Part shown: positions 12,041-24,379 of the stretch, in pieces | Position numbering within the stretch: the first letter of the stretch is position 1 | Layout of the letters: each line of letters opens with the position of its first letter | Assembly (NCBI GenBank): GCA_009617715.1 | Contig: VTFK01000093.1 | Location: 496,001-560,000, forward strand | Length of the DNA: 64,000 bases | From: Plectrocnemia conspersa | Taxonomy: Eukaryota > Arthropoda > Insecta > Trichoptera > Polycentropodidae | Direction of reading: 5' to 3' | The notes under the pieces: generated by a model | Database searches by the model: none | What the model saw: only the letters and a program-made list of their open reading frames with translations | What the model was told of the DNA's origin: nothing | Position numbers and translations under genes: made by a program

Positions 12041-12097
12041 ATGGATAGTAAAGGCAAACGAGACATATCCATTAATGACATAAAGCTAGTAGCGAAG
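12041..12097 (+). CDS. Possible short first coding exon, unrecognised
   Basis: ATG followed by 19 codons (MDSKGKRDISINDIKLVAK) running directly into a GTAATT splice donor at 12098. The peptide looks protein-like (charged, not AT-driven), but no downstream exon could be linked, so this is a weak call. Confidence 0.2.
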
Positions 12098-12239
12098 GTA
12101 ATTATAAATATGTTATTATTGATTTTAAAATTGTTTCCCAGTAATTTTCAGATTTATACATTTTTATGTATACAATGTAAAATAATTCAATTAAATTTAA
12201 TTGGCTTATTTTATAAAATATAACGTAATGCTTTAACCG

Positions 12240-13790
12240 TAGAATCCATTCAACAAAATTTAAGTATTTGATTAGTATTATCTATTATAAATAAATTAAA
12301 ATTTTTATGGTCATTAAAATTGGAGAGCTTTTGGTATATACAACTTGTCTACTTTCAACTAGTATGATATTAGTTTACTATAAACATAAACCTGACTTAT
12401 TACATTTGACAATTGGCAAGTTATGCAATGTGCAAAAATGTTTTGTATTTTTTTCATAAATTACATTTTCGTTTAGACTGAAAATGTAATTTAAGAAAAA
12501 ACAATGATTTTGACAGAAGGAAGGTTAAGTTTCACCCAAAACCGAAACGTCAAACTTTAGACGAATCCTTATATTGGGTTGTTCTCTACTTTTTATTTCT
12601 TAGACTCAAAATATGCCCTATGAAATAATCTAAAATATGTCTAATCAACACAGTGGGTATTTTCTTTAAGTTGGCATTTAAGTAGTGTGTTATTTCAAGA
12701 ATGATTAATTCTTGAAAGTAACTTAGAATTTTGTCAGCGTTATTTGAAAAATTCGCATAACTGATATCTAGATAGAGTAAATTGAATGAAGCAATAGTTT
12801 CACCAAATGGGGTGAACACGGTTGACTGAAAGCTCGAAAACGCAGGATCACATCAATTGATTAGGTTCACGACATAAAAATATAATTGCATCGTACACGC
12901 GATGGATATACAAATATATACACGAGTAAAGTTAATTATTTTTATAATTAACGTACTAAAATACACTAAAAAACTCTCATTTCAATAGATGTTTTCACCT
13001 AACATATAAATATTGAGTCGCTGTATAATTAATGTATCTATTTAAAAAAATAAGATATAGCATTTTTATGTTTCAGCGAACTTTTAAATATCGATCGAAT
13101 AAAAACTATATGTTTTAGAAGAAAATATTGTATCCAGTGCCATTTTCACCTCCTCGGTAGTTTAAATATTTTCTTCGTCCAAATAATTTTGTCTGTAAAA
13201 CGAGGTGGAAGTTTTAAAACATCTTAGTTAGACTATTTCAATTTATACTGCATTATAATTGCAGATTCAAATTCAGAAGTGATAAATATGTGAAAAGAAA
13301 CCACTTTTTTAAAACATGAAAATATCTTAAAGTAGACGTTATGCGTTAGTTTCCTGAAAAATAAAATAATCTTTAGACCTATGCTTATTGATTAATTATG
13401 CATCATTTATAATTCCCTTGTTCTTATTTTTATTTCAGGCGTGATTTCATGATAATTCATATAGATTAGAAACGTGAGACGAGTATGGTAGATAAGACCC
13501 AATTAATTATGTATAGTGGTTTTATAAGAAATAATGCCTGAAGTATACTCTTATGTATTATATTCTCCAAATTAAGGCTAATTAATTAAGGAATCAGAGT
13601 GATGGTAATAATTTTATATGTAATATCACAATAATTTACTTTGGGCATTTTTAACATGTAATTTAATTAAATATACAGATACACATAATCATTTATTTTT
13701 GGGCTTCAAATAGTAAAGAACGGGCCTGGATACAATTACTTTATTATGTTATAACACACATTTTTTAAAATCTTAGTTTTATTGTAGCTT
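12240..13790. other. No gene seen
   Basis: AT-rich DNA. A good acceptor (TTTTATTTCAG) ends at 13439, but no coding sequence follows it. The minus frame at 12819-12586 (77 codons, hydrophobic) has no motif. Confidence 0.4.
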
Positions 13791-13896
13791 TGTTATATTA
13801 CAAATATAAATATAAAAATTGATCACAGTCGCAGCAACAGTGAGCTTGCAGTAAGTTTAAAATGTCCGTGGGTCTTATGGTCTTCGGTAGCCTTAC

Positions 13897-14013
13897 CAAG
13901 TCGGGTGAACACAGCGCGAATTGAGACCTCCTACTTGGGCTGTCGTTAGTCGTGGCCAGGTAATCCGGTGCGAAATTAATAATGGTCTTCAGCATTGTTA
14001 ATTTATTATTCAT
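13897..14013 (-). CDS. Possible coding exon, unrecognised
   Basis: Starts at an ATG preceded in frame by a stop and encodes about 39 residues (including TIINFAPDYLATTNDSPSRR and FALCSPDL), ending at a strong donor, TTG|GTAAGG. Its GC content is higher than its surroundings. The frame would continue past the donor to 13798. It may belong with the promoter and ORF at 14548-14832 as a later exon, but no acceptor could be fixed. Confidence 0.25.
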
Positions 14014-14547
14014 GTATTAAGGAGGGGGTATATCGGCTAGTAGCTAAGAAGCACTCTCACGGAGAGAATAAAAAGACACGTCTGAAATAAAGTAATCTGA
14101 GCATGTGATAAAAATAAAAATAACGTTCTTTTATTTTCTCCTTAAAATAAACGAATATCACTAATAAGTACCTACAAGAATTATAAATCCTAAACCAAAA
14201 CAAATATCCACTTTTTATAACTGACTAATTATCTTAAAATCTGCTCATGGTCTTCTGCCCCTAACCGTGGAAAACATGATCTTGCTTTCAATTGTAGACT
14301 AATAACCTCTCAAAAGATAAAATATAGCGTAATAAAAATCGGATTCATTTACCGGACTTTGGTTTTCAATCGAATATTCGATTATTCGAATTATTCGCTA
14401 GATTTTCAATTATATTCGAACAATTGATTTAATTTACGGCAAATATTCGTTAATACTATCTCAAATAAAATTTAAAATAATCTTAGTATGAAACAATTTG
14501 TATACTTGAGCAACACAAGTAGTCGTTTTCTCTCTCAATATCTATAC

Positions 14548-14733
14548 CTGAGTGACTAGTTCCACATCAAAATCCATGATACTTAATGCGCCTTTATTTT
14601 GTTTCAAAATGCGAGACAATGAAACGCTTATTATCACCAGGTAGTCTGCGACCGATGATAGATCAATGAAACGAAATCGCTTAGTCTTAAATATTTGCCA
14701 CCGAGTCGCACCAACCTGCACATAGCGTTTCAT
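14548..14733 (-). CDS. Possible first coding exon behind a TATA promoter, unrecognised
   Basis: The minus-strand ATG at 14733 opens 62 codons (MKRYVQVGATRW ... MDFDVELVTQ), ending at a possible donor CAG|GTATAG. A central hydrophobic patch (SSVADYLVIISVSLS) is too far in and too short for a clear signal peptide. It sits about 92 bases from the TATA box at 14832-14825, a typical 5' UTR distance for a single-promoter gene. I do not recognise the protein. Confidence 0.25.
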
Positions 14734-14824
14734 GTACAGACACGTAGGACGAACTCTGTCCTATGCACCTAATGAAGAAGCAGAGAAGACAGCTTAAGTA
14801 TTATTGGAAGCGAAGGGGAGCTGA

Positions 14825-14832
14825 TTTTTATA
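14825..14832 (-). promoter_or_regulatory. TATA box
   Basis: TATAAAAA on the minus strand inside GGCTATAAAAATCAGC, followed by a GC-rich leader (CTCCCCTTCGCTTCC), unlike the AT-rich background. The upstream segment (about 14850-14920) is also GC-rich. Confidence 0.45.
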
Positions 14833-14949
14833 GCCACTTTAACTCGATTTCTCTCCTGATAGCTGCAGCAGTATGCGCAACGAGATTGCAGTGCGCTGCC
14901 AGGAGAGCTCAAAATGTTCCACAGTATCGGTACGAAGATTGACTCTTAT

Positions 14950-16375
14950 GCATATCTTCTTTTAAAGACAATCTGAAAGGTACAACTTTTTCTTAAATTA
15001 GTCACCAAATTCAAAGCAGAAAGAAAGGACGTAAATAATGAAAAAGGTGTGAAAGGCCATTCTTTTAACGTTTAAAGTTAAATGTTTTCTGAAATTTATA
15101 TTATTGATATGCACATTTTTAACGATTAAATCATATTTGTTGAAAAAAATATTTTAATGACGCACATTGTCATTTATTCCCTACTGATACAAGTTATTTT
15201 TCTCTTGTATTAGAATCTAAATAAGTTAAACAGACGCTATTTATTTATATTTCTGCTTTAGCAGCAAGTTAATATTATCAACATCACTAAACAAGCTGAC
15301 TGGGAATTAGCAAGAAACGCGTACTATATTAAATTAAATTTGAGACTAACTTTAATTAAGCAAGTTGAAAGTTGAGTTGGTAAAGATGAAATATTAAGTT
15401 ACTGAAAAGTAAATGTCTTTTTTTATCGCTAATGACAAGAAAGTTGACGATACAAAAATAAGCTTAATATAGTAATTAGTTATTCAGACATTAAAATATA
15501 TGTTGGGTAATGGAAACCATAATTAATTAATTAAAAGTGTATCGAACATAAAACATCGATGAAAACTACTAAATTTCTAAATTCCCATTAGGACAATTAT
15601 GATAGTTCTAGTAATTAGTCCGGTGAGCTTAGAGAATACATTTCACAGTTAAATTTGTCATCCCTTTGAGGACATAACGCACGAACTAATATGATGAAAA
15701 CTCGGATAACTGAATTTTCATTTCAGTCCTCTTATTAACTAAACTGTGTAGTGCCGAGTGATTTTCGTTATTTTTTTAGTATATACCTAGCACCATCGAA
15801 AAAATTATAGTATTAAATAACAGTTCCATACGTTTGCATACAATAAAAATATATAATTTTGAATTTGATTTTCATTAAACATATTATTTTTAATAAAACG
15901 AGGATGGAGGAAGGAAAGGACGAAATTGTATTTCTATCCCTGTAATATCTAAGGTTAAAAAATGGTATTCAAATAAATACATATAATAAAGCGAACGATT
16001 TAAGCATTGATAACAGTAAATTTGTTATAGCATTCTTGAATACCTGAGCCTGAATACTGACAGTTTATGAGAAAAAAAATTGTAAAACCAAACCAGCTTC
16101 ATTATTTCATTAAAAAAATGCTGGCATTTTTTCAAGTTAAATAATTTATTACTTACCTTTTCACTCATATGATTTTAAATTAAAGTATTTTCATTTCATC
16201 TAAAAGGTCAAATATGAGCTTATTTTACGGAATAATAATATTAATCTATTAATTAATTTTATTTCAATTATTATTATTTTAAAATGCTGTATTGTTAACA
16301 CTTGGTGTTACTGAAACAAATTTAAAAAAAATCAAGCATATAATCGTGATGTATATTTTAAAGCATTAAAACTAT
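14950..16375. other. No gene seen
   Basis: AT-rich DNA without recognisable coding or repeat ends. No long open frames. Confidence 0.45.
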
Positions 16376-16379
16376 ACAT

Positions 16380-16930
16380 CCTGTTGTCATATTTTTTAAA
16401 TTTCTCGAGAAATGAGAATTCTCCCTTCTCGAGAGATTAAAGAAAATACTTTTCGATGTTCTTGAGAATTTTCGAGAAATTTTGATAAATAATTAATATG
16501 TATGTACTATATATTATGTAATTATAATAATACAGTTTATTGTTATGTACATCTTTATATTATTGACGAACAGAGAGCTGGATGATCGTTCAAGACAACA
16601 AATTTCAATATGATGATGCTTTGTTATAATGAACAAGAACGGGACGATCTACATCGATTGATTACAGAACATCAAGTTACGAAGGAAATTTTGGCTCCCG
16701 TATCATAGAAAAAATGGCGATAACAGGTATTGCTACTTTACATTTTTCATACTTCTAACAAGAAAAGATTTAAAAATCGAGATTTAAGTTTACTGGCAGA
16801 ATTTTTTTATTGTTTAACTATGTATTTTTGTAATCCGCCTATTCCACACAAAACGGTTTTTTTATGCGATTATTAATGTAGTTCTTAGATTACCAAAGCA
16901 AACCTTTATATTATAATTAATTAGTAGCGA
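16380..16930 (+). repeat. Dispersed repeat family B, copy 1
   Basis: Contains TTTCTCGAGAAATGAGAATTC (self-complementary core), then AGAATTTTCGAGAAATTTTGATAA, a GATGATCGTT block and TATTAATGTAGTTCTTAG. The same blocks in the same order appear at about 41215-41475 (partial) and 55305-55690. Likely an old DNA transposon fragment; the family is not identified and no open frame survives. Confidence 0.55.
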
Positions 16931-17920
16931 CAAGGAATTAGCTTTAAAAACAGAATTATAAACTATGCAAACAATAGTTTGACATAATAAACGATTACAT
17001 TGAATCATTCGATTTTTTACGGGAGACATATAAACGAGGAAAAGTACGACAGGGGGGCTAATAGGTTGAATCTATAATAGTAGAAGTTTCTTTCTTAAAA
17101 TATTATAATAAAAATTGTGCTTCTTTTTGGTATATTTTTTGATGCTGAATACTACGATCTCATCTGCCAATCCAATCCTAGATTTTTTTATTGTTAACGT
17201 TTGCTTATGATTGTGTGGATGCGAAATAAAAGCAGAAACTATAGAATAATAAAATATGAAAGGTTGAAACGTATCGGTTCGATGAGAACGCAAAAGATAA
17301 ACTATAATGAAACTTCAAATGTTCATTCACTCGAATTTCTTATAAGTATATCGTACAAGATATCGACAATCAAGTGAAATGTTAGTCTGGATGTTCAAGA
17401 TAAAATGTTTTAAATCTAAATATAAATAAATTCTATATCATATATTTTAGACATACTAACAAGGCTTTGATTTTTGCTCGTTAGTGTTTCATCAAAAGTT
17501 TTTCATGAGCTATATTGTCACGTGCTATTCAACGTTTATGAATTTTGCATGATAATTTATTATAGGAAAAAGTTCAGTATCTATTCGTATTATATATAAA
17601 TCATAGCTTAAAAAATAGTATTATTTTGTCTCAAAATATCAAAGTATGACTATTTATTTTAACACATGTTATATAACACGCGCATTATAATCGGAAAATA
17701 TTTACGGTGTTACGTACCTACAAAAAAACCGGATTGTTCGTATTTATATATAGTGATTAGCGAGTTTGTAATGCTTCTAAATTGGATTAAAGGATTTTTC
17801 CCTTTGTTAGATTAAAACTTTTAATAAGCATTGAATGTATAATAGTTACCGTGAGATAGGATAGATTTATGAATTATCAATTGCAGCACATGTTTGACGT
17901 TGAATTGAAATGTATTAGAA

Positions 17921-18121
17921 CAGTGTTTCCCAACCTTCTTTATGCCATGCCCCACCGTAGTCTTTTCAAAAGTCATATGCCCCACCGGCCTCTTTTTTAA
18001 TGAAACGGTAGTGTGGAATAGTTGATAATTGCCGACGTGTCCCATCTCTGAAGCGTGATGCCCCACCTCTGAGACGTGATGCCCCACCGGTGGGGCGTAC
18101 GCCACACCGTGGGAAACACTG
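17921..18121. mobile_element. hAT-type MITE with 8-bp target duplication
   Basis: Ends are CAGTGTTTCCCA and TGGGAAACACTG, a perfect terminal inverted repeat. It is flanked by the exact 8-bp direct repeat TATTAGAA (17913-17920 and 18122-18129). Both are hAT superfamily hallmarks. The inside is GC-rich with repeated GATGCCCCACC units. Short minus-strand frames across it are not genes. It abuts a mariner relic on its right. Confidence 0.88.
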
Positions 18122-18129
18122 TATTAGAA

Positions 18130-18576
18130 AGTACTTAACCTTTTGATAACCACTGTCTTCTACGACGATTGTGTTTGTACAACACACATTTATCATCTCC
18201 AGTTAGCAAATGATCGAGGAAAAGCGGGCAGCTTCAAGATTTATAAGCTCTTGGGATATGGTACAGTTTTCCAAATCCTCCTAATGTGACTATGCACTGT
18301 TGAATCGGAATGCTTCAGTTTCTCGGCCAGCTAATGGATAGTATAAGTAAGATTTTCTTCCATTTCTGCAGTCAGGACTTCATCGTTTATCTTTGCTAGT
18401 TTCCTACATCCAGTACTATTCTTGATATCGTAATTTATCGTTCGAATTTTTAAGCCATATATACCACTATTGAATCATATATCACTTTACAAATCTTTCT
18501 AGTGGCCGTAGTTGCCGATTATTTTTAATAATTCATATAACATGTAATTTTGTATAATTTTTATTTGGAAAGTTTT
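18130..18576 (-). mobile_element. mariner relic, copy A
   Basis: Shares long blocks with copies B and C: the TCATCTCCAGTTAGCAAATGA segment, CAGTTTCTCGGCCAGCTAAT, and an end at CATATAACATGTAATTTTGT. By comparison with copy C it is the 5' half of a minus-strand mariner transposase. It is heavily mutated and has lost the catalytic half. Confidence 0.7.
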
Positions 18577-18646
18577 TTGGAATATGGAGTCCAGATGTGC
18601 ATCAATACCAAGACGTATTGATGCACATCTGGACTCCATATTCCAA
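18577..18646. repeat. Perfect 32-bp hairpin
   Basis: Arm 18577-18608 (TTGGAATATGGAG...) is the exact reverse complement of 18615-18646, with a six-base loop. It lies at the 5' edge of mariner copy A. No mismatch in 32 pairs implies a recent origin or conservation, in contrast to the decayed mariner beside it. Confidence 0.93.
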
Positions 18647-18659
18647 GAAAACCGACATT

Positions 18660-20080
18660 AATTTTTAAACAAATGTACCTTTTTAAATATTTTATCTATT
18701 ACTAGCCTTAAAAATTCCATAATAAATTTATAATATTAATAATTAAAAAATCATTTTTTAATTTCTACATATTTTTGATATATTGATCAATATTGGCTAC
18801 GGATGCCATTCTCGTAGAGTAACGTCTTAGCCCCATATACCTCAAGCCATTTTTATTATAAAGGAACTAAATATTTTTTAGAATTTTCTGAATAAATGTT
18901 TATTTTTTTTTATATTATAGAGCATGTCAGCTACAGATGAATTATATTAATATAAGCTTAATAATTATTAAGCAATATTTCATATCCAAACGTTTGTATA
19001 CACATTTGGAACATATAATTTATTTGTTGTTTTAGACGTAAAAAATAAGTATTTAATTAATAGTTTCATTTTAATTTCTAATTTAGAATATAATAATACT
19101 TCAATATAATGCTTCATTGGAAAGCGATGGAATGTCTAATATATATTTAATTTAATTTTGTTTGAGAATTTCATCATTTGCATTCCTATTATATTAAACT
19201 AATTCATAAATTCATAAAATTTATAAATATTATTATTACCATATAAAGTAGATTATGAAAGTTTTAGGTAGGGACTTAAAACTTAGGATATTTTATTTCT
19301 GTGGGTTTTTGACATGTTCACGATTACTTCCAGAAGGTCAAGGCAGTATAAAAGCTCACGGCTAAACATAAAATGGTGAGGGAAATTCTTAATTTTAGTG
19401 CCAACGTTTATGACGGACACTATTTTATACTAAGATAAACCACGTGAGTTTATACTAACATAATACTTTTTTTTTGTAATTTATAAATCTTTAGTAACTA
19501 ACACATTTTTACCAATTAATGTAATATATCTTATATTACTTTTTAAATATGGTAATAAGTGACATCTGACCTGAGATGCAACGAGTTTATTCGTTAATTT
19601 TTAATGAATTAGTGCAGTGTTTTAAGGTTATTTAAACATTGAATGTTTATATCTATTTACATATTCATTACAAGGATGGTACGGCAAAGTAATGTGATGA
19701 ATAATTTAAAAAGCAAATGCCGACTAGTCGATTTACTTGGAATACTTTAATTAAAACGCCTGTTAAATATAAATAGTTTATAATCTACAAGCAATATAAG
19801 GTAATAAATATCATTTTCTCATATACATTTCACAAACTGTACCTATATTTTTGCTCATTTAATTAAAATATTAATAGTAATCCAAGGTCGGACTAGATAG
19901 AATGCTACACTATAGACACAAGTGACATAATATTGTTTTAAAACATATTTATAGATAAAAAATATAAATGTCATATAATTCATTACATTAACATACGTTG
20001 CAATAAATTACTCTGTAATGTATAATTGCTTATAAATGTATTGTTTTCTAATGAAAAACTACACAGATAAAAATTATATT
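18660..20080. other. No gene seen
   Basis: AT-rich DNA with no long open frame, RNA gene or transposon end that I can support. Confidence 0.45.
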
Positions 20081-20099
20081 TACTTATGTGGTGGACTGA

Positions 20100-20400
20100 G
20101 CCACGTTAGTAATAACTCTGTGACCAAAAGTGATTATTTAACAATATTGCGATCACACAAAGGCTCTCGTTACGACCTGAACTACGCAAAGATTCTCCAG
20201 TGCATCGTATGAATATTTCTTTGCTACGAAACGGTCACGGGAAGCAATATATCACCAGAAGACAAATAACACCGTAAGGCTACAATATTTCCGTTGCACA
20301 ATTCGACCTTGGAGATATCCAGCAAGCAAATGTCACTTTATAAAGAAGTGTAAGATTTGTCCTTCGGTCACTTCGAAGCATCGCTGAAATAATTTTTTAG
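20100..20400 (+). repeat. Dispersed repeat family A, copy 1
   Basis: Two blocks link it to other copies: CTGTGACCAAAAGTGAT (20115) is shared with about 41415, and ATCCAGCAAGCAAATGTCAC (20318) matches the complement of about 31190-31215. Block order is consistent across copies. The layout would fit an LTR or a non-autonomous retroelement, but no primer-binding site or coding frame is visible. Confidence 0.5.
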
Positions 20401-20989
20401 TGTAAAGCTTTTTGAAGTTCGAAATGGGTTGAAATAATGAAGTGGTGTTAAGAAAAATAATCTTGATCTTAATGAACTCGAATTCCTCTTTAAGGTCTGG
20501 AGGATGAGCAAAAGCATAATTTATAACCAGTAAAACTTTGAGTGGTACTGATTTTCACTGCAAGAAGAATCATCGGCTCAATTGGAGAGAAAGTGACGCA
20601 ATACGTACTGCACGTATTGCAAGACAGCAAGTCAAATTGAATTGAAGAAAAAAGCTCGTATTGAAGATATATTAAAATTCAAACATGTTGCTATGACATT
20701 AAAACTAGCGTTTTAATTTTTTATGTAGCGATAATGTATCGTTTAGTGTTAGTGTAACAAAATTGTACGTTCACTTTTTAATGTAAGTTAGAAGTACAAT
20801 AAGCCCTTTCTGGACAATTTAATATCAAGTACAATAAAGTTATGTATACTTCAGTATTTTATTATTATGTAAAAGGTTCATACGGAAACTGCATCGGAAT
20901 ATTAACCGTACTATTTATAGAAGTTGATATTCCATTTAAACTAAAAAAATTGAAAATAAAAGTTTTGTGAAAGCTTTATATATATATAT

Positions 20990-21135
20990 TTATAGAGCCG
21001 CCGGGAAAAAAAATAAAGTTGGGAAAATTCGCTTATAACTTCTCAGCCTCGCCGATTTTCCCGTCAGTGCTCAAGGCGCGGCCTTAAGGAGAGGTTCTAC
21101 GCGGATGTACCCTCACGATTAACTCGATAACATGA
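20990..21135. other. GC-rich island of unknown nature
   Basis: A sharply bounded patch (GCCGCCGGGAAAAA..., GCCTCGCCGATTTTCCCG, GGCGCGGCCTTAAGG) in very AT-rich DNA. No open frame or terminal repeat found. It could be a fragment of a mobile element or an old exon. Confidence 0.35.
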
Positions 21136-21139
21136 ACAT

Positions 21140-22500
21140 TTTCTCGAAATGTGATTTAAATCAAGTGCGGATTATTTAAATACGTGAAAATATTTTAATA
21201 ATGTGTAAAACATAATGCATATCGAAATTCGTAATGAGAGTCTATGCGTATTGGTGTATTTTTTTGGAAAACAGCTTTTAAGTAATATTAAAATTATAGT
21301 GACAAAAATATTTTTATTTTTTCAGTATATTAGAATCATAAAATAAATTGCTAAATGTTTTCCAATCGGCTTCAATAAATTCTTTATATGTTATATGTAT
21401 ATATTTATAAAATATATTGAAAACTTACAAAGAAGACGAGCGTTTATAAATATGTTTATAAATAATTTTGTTATTGTATAATAGTTTTTTGTTTCGATTC
21501 CTAGTTGTACCGAATCCGGTCGCTATTAAAAAGAGAATTTGAAACAGTAATGGTCTAATAAAATATATTTATTATAAACTTCTAAAATATAATAATCTCA
21601 TATATGTGTTCGAAGTAAAAATATAATTATACATTAAATATTTTTTATTTTATATTTACTAATTTAGTGATAAATGCAATAGACAAGCAAAACGCGTGTG
21701 CATACATTTAATCAAACAATATCATATTATATAGCAATTGTTGCTTTTTACAACCACTAATACTCATAAGAGTATTTTATAACAGATTTATTTTATGCTA
21801 AAATAAAATTATTATAGTTCACTATTTGTTTTGAAGATCATTTATGAAATGGGAATGGAAATGCAGTCTATAATATTTAATCGTTATATTTATTTATTCA
21901 TTCATTTCCTATGTCAAGTAAAATATGGTCGTTGATATGAAAAGTTTTTTATTACAAAATATTTTCGTTTCGTTATTTTACATTCCTCTTAATAATACTA
22001 TGTTAATCCACAAAAGCGAGAGATAACTTTAGCGGGTGCGAATCTATTGTTTCATGTTCACGTTAAACTTTATTTTTAATCGATGTTTTATTGAAATTTT
22101 AAACATTACGTGCGTTAAATAAGTAGATTATCAAATTTAGTTAAAAAATTTACGGGGACATAAAAAAGTAGATTAATTTACCTGAATGTTTTTTATACGC
22201 AGGGAATTTATAATTTATTCATACTACGTAATTTAATTCAGAGAGTGTCAATATAGTCATACATATTTATGAATTACTGAAAATAATGTTGTATTTTATA
22301 AAATTGCTTAAAATGCAATTGAGAATAACATTTTCAAATTACATAATGCAACGTAGCTTCAAAAAACATTTTTAAATGCTCATTAATACATAACAATATA
22401 TTCGTTAATATTAGATTATATTTAAATGTTAATTAATATTTAAATGATTCAAAATATAATTTTATTCTTAAGACATAACGTTTAATACCATTAGTATAAA
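21140..22500. other. No gene seen
   Basis: AT-rich DNA; nothing recognisable. Confidence 0.45.
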
Positions 22501-22943
22501 CTGTTCGAAATAATGAAATTCTCAGTATAACGAATCTTCAATTTGTCCCTGAAAAACTTTCATACAAAATGTTTTCATTGTAACGAAGACTGATCTCAAT
22601 ATAGCGAAATATTTTGATCCGAATTTAAGAATGACGTTACAACTTGATACAATATTTCTCCGAATTCAGTTCGTCATTGAATTGGCGTGTGCCGGATGGC
22701 TTCACAAGCGATATTCAAGGTGTTTCGCCGACCCTCAAACTTTTTTTATAAAACAAATAATTACAGTATCCTTAAAATGGATAAAAAAGATCTGTCAATC
22801 TTGTAAGAGATTATTTTGCTGTTGTAGTAATATGGTAATTAAAAATAAAATAAAAGTATATCATCTTCCTTACATTCAGTATAACGAAATTTTTTCTTCG
22901 GTCCCGTGAGCTTCGCTATACTGAGATTTCACTATATTCTGTT
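22501..22943. mobile_element. Tigger/pogo-like non-autonomous element
   Basis: Imperfect terminal inverted repeats: ATGAAATTCTCAGTATAACG at the left and, inverted, GTGAAATCTCAGTATAGCG at the right, with subterminal CAGTATAACGAA repeats. CAGT...TAACGA-type ends resemble pogo/Tigger elements. The internal open frame at 22631-22909 has no recognisable transposase motif. It ends directly beside mariner copy B. Confidence 0.55.
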
Positions 22944-22949
22944 AGCCCC

Positions 22950-23825
22950 AATTTCACATCGTCTGTATTTTTTTCATATAGAAAGTGTTCCGTCGTTTGA
23001 AATAAATGGCAGTCAGAAAAAGCAAGGTCTAGAAAATAAGGTGGATGAGATATAGCCTTCATGCCAAGTTATATTTTGCTACACGGGGACGCGCATTGTC
23101 GTGTAGTAGAACTATTCGAGTTCTGTTGACAAGTCTTATTTTTTCTCATACAAAGCGATCCAGCTGACTTGTTGTTATTGTTTGGCCAAGTCTAAGAGCT
23201 TCGTAATGCACAATTCCTTTGCAATCCCACCATACAGAAAAATATTTTTTTTTACAGTGAGCCCGGGCTTCTACAACGATTGTTATCGTACAACACCCAT
23301 TTCATATCTTTTGTTATCAGATGCTCGAGAAAAGACGACCAGCTTAAATATTAAAAAAATCTTGGAATATACGGATACGTGCCGATTTGCTCAATTCGTG
23401 TGAAACTCATACACCTTATCTCTAAGCCTCCCCAATCGTCCTAATGTGTATATGCACTATTGATTCGGTCTGGTTCAGTTTCTCGGCCAGCTGATGGTTA
23501 GTTTGAGTAATATTTGTTTTTTTTCTGTAGTCAGGACAGCATTACTTGTTTAATTTTTTTGAAACTATCATTGACATTTGTGGATATCTAATGAATTATA
23601 TACCACTTCACATATATTATTAGTAGATGTAGCTACTAATTTTTATAAATAAATCATGTACTTTTGTAGATATTCCTCACTTGGTAAAAAATCACTTGGT
23701 AAGCCTTGAGGCCCAATTTTTTTTTTAATTATCGGAATGTGGTTGTGCACTAACACGAATATAACATAATACGTAGCAGGTATCAACGGCCCAAGTAAGA
23801 CTAACTGTTAAAACTTATTATGAAA
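22950..23825 (-). mobile_element. mariner relic, copy B
   Basis: On the minus strand, near 23125-23080, it reads VLLHDNARPRVAKYNL, the second catalytic Asp region of mariner (DNARPH). Further on, ISHPPYFLDLAFSDCHLF matches the third-Asp block (PPYSPDLAPSDYHLF). It extends at the 5' side to about 23825, where the end region matches copy C. Multiple stops and frameshifts make it inactive. Plus-strand frames here are shadows. Confidence 0.82.
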
Positions 23826-24002
23826 AAAAACGACATTCATTTAGGGACTATAAAGAGATTTTTTCAGTATTTTGTAGCAATATTGCTGTTTTATTTTTTT
23901 TGTGAATTATTATTCCGAAATGCGTATTTGATTGAACTGCTATATTATCTTAAGATATTTATTAAAAAAAATGTTTGTATATATTGTATATATATACTAC
24001 AT

Positions 24003-24106
24003 CAGTGGCGTAGCCTGTATTTTGTCAAGAAAAAAGGCAAGATAATTTTTGTAATTTATATTTAATTAACTTGGGGGGTCCAGACCCCCCCTTCGCTACG
24101 CCACTG
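24003..24106. mobile_element. Short hAT-type MITE
   Basis: 104 bp with perfect 12-bp ends CAGTGGCGTAGC / GCTACGCCACTG and an exact 8-bp target duplication TACTACAT (23995-24002 and 24107-24114). Includes a G-run/C-run pair near 24073-24091. CAGTGGCG ends are typical of hAT-like MITEs. Confidence 0.9.
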
Positions 24107-24155
24107 TACTACATATATTACAATCAATTTAAAGCATACTTTGTTTAAAAGCTTT

Positions 24156-24375
24156 CCAATATTATTAAATAAAAAACTTTTATTTAGTATTTTAATTAGC
24201 TTTACGCTAATTAATAGAACCCCTATACATATGTATATATATATACAATTTATTTACATATGTATATATATATATATAATAAATTGTATATATATATACA
24301 TATGTTCAGGGGTTCTATTAATTAGAGTAAAGCTAATTAAAATACTAAATTAAAGTTTTTATTTAATAATATTGG
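24156..24375. repeat. Long foldback element
   Basis: About 110-bp arms facing each other: CCAATATTATTAAATAAAAA at the left edge, its complement at the right edge, and matching internal blocks (TTAATTAGCTTTACGC, AGAACCCCT, TACATATGTATATATA). Arms differ at only a few positions. Only 42 bp beyond the target duplication of the hAT MITE. Confidence 0.85.
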
Positions 24376-24379
24376 AAAT

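Noticed and set aside
17821..18196. Two minus-strand ORFs with repeated VGHH or GGASR motifs
   Set aside because: They cross the hAT MITE and its internal repeats; shadows, not genes.
22631..22909. ORF inside the Tigger-like element as a transposase
   Set aside because: No DDE or CENP-B-type motif seen on either strand.
24141..24353. Plus-strand ORF rich in Ile and Tyr
   Set aside because: Generated by the foldback element and AT dinucleotides.
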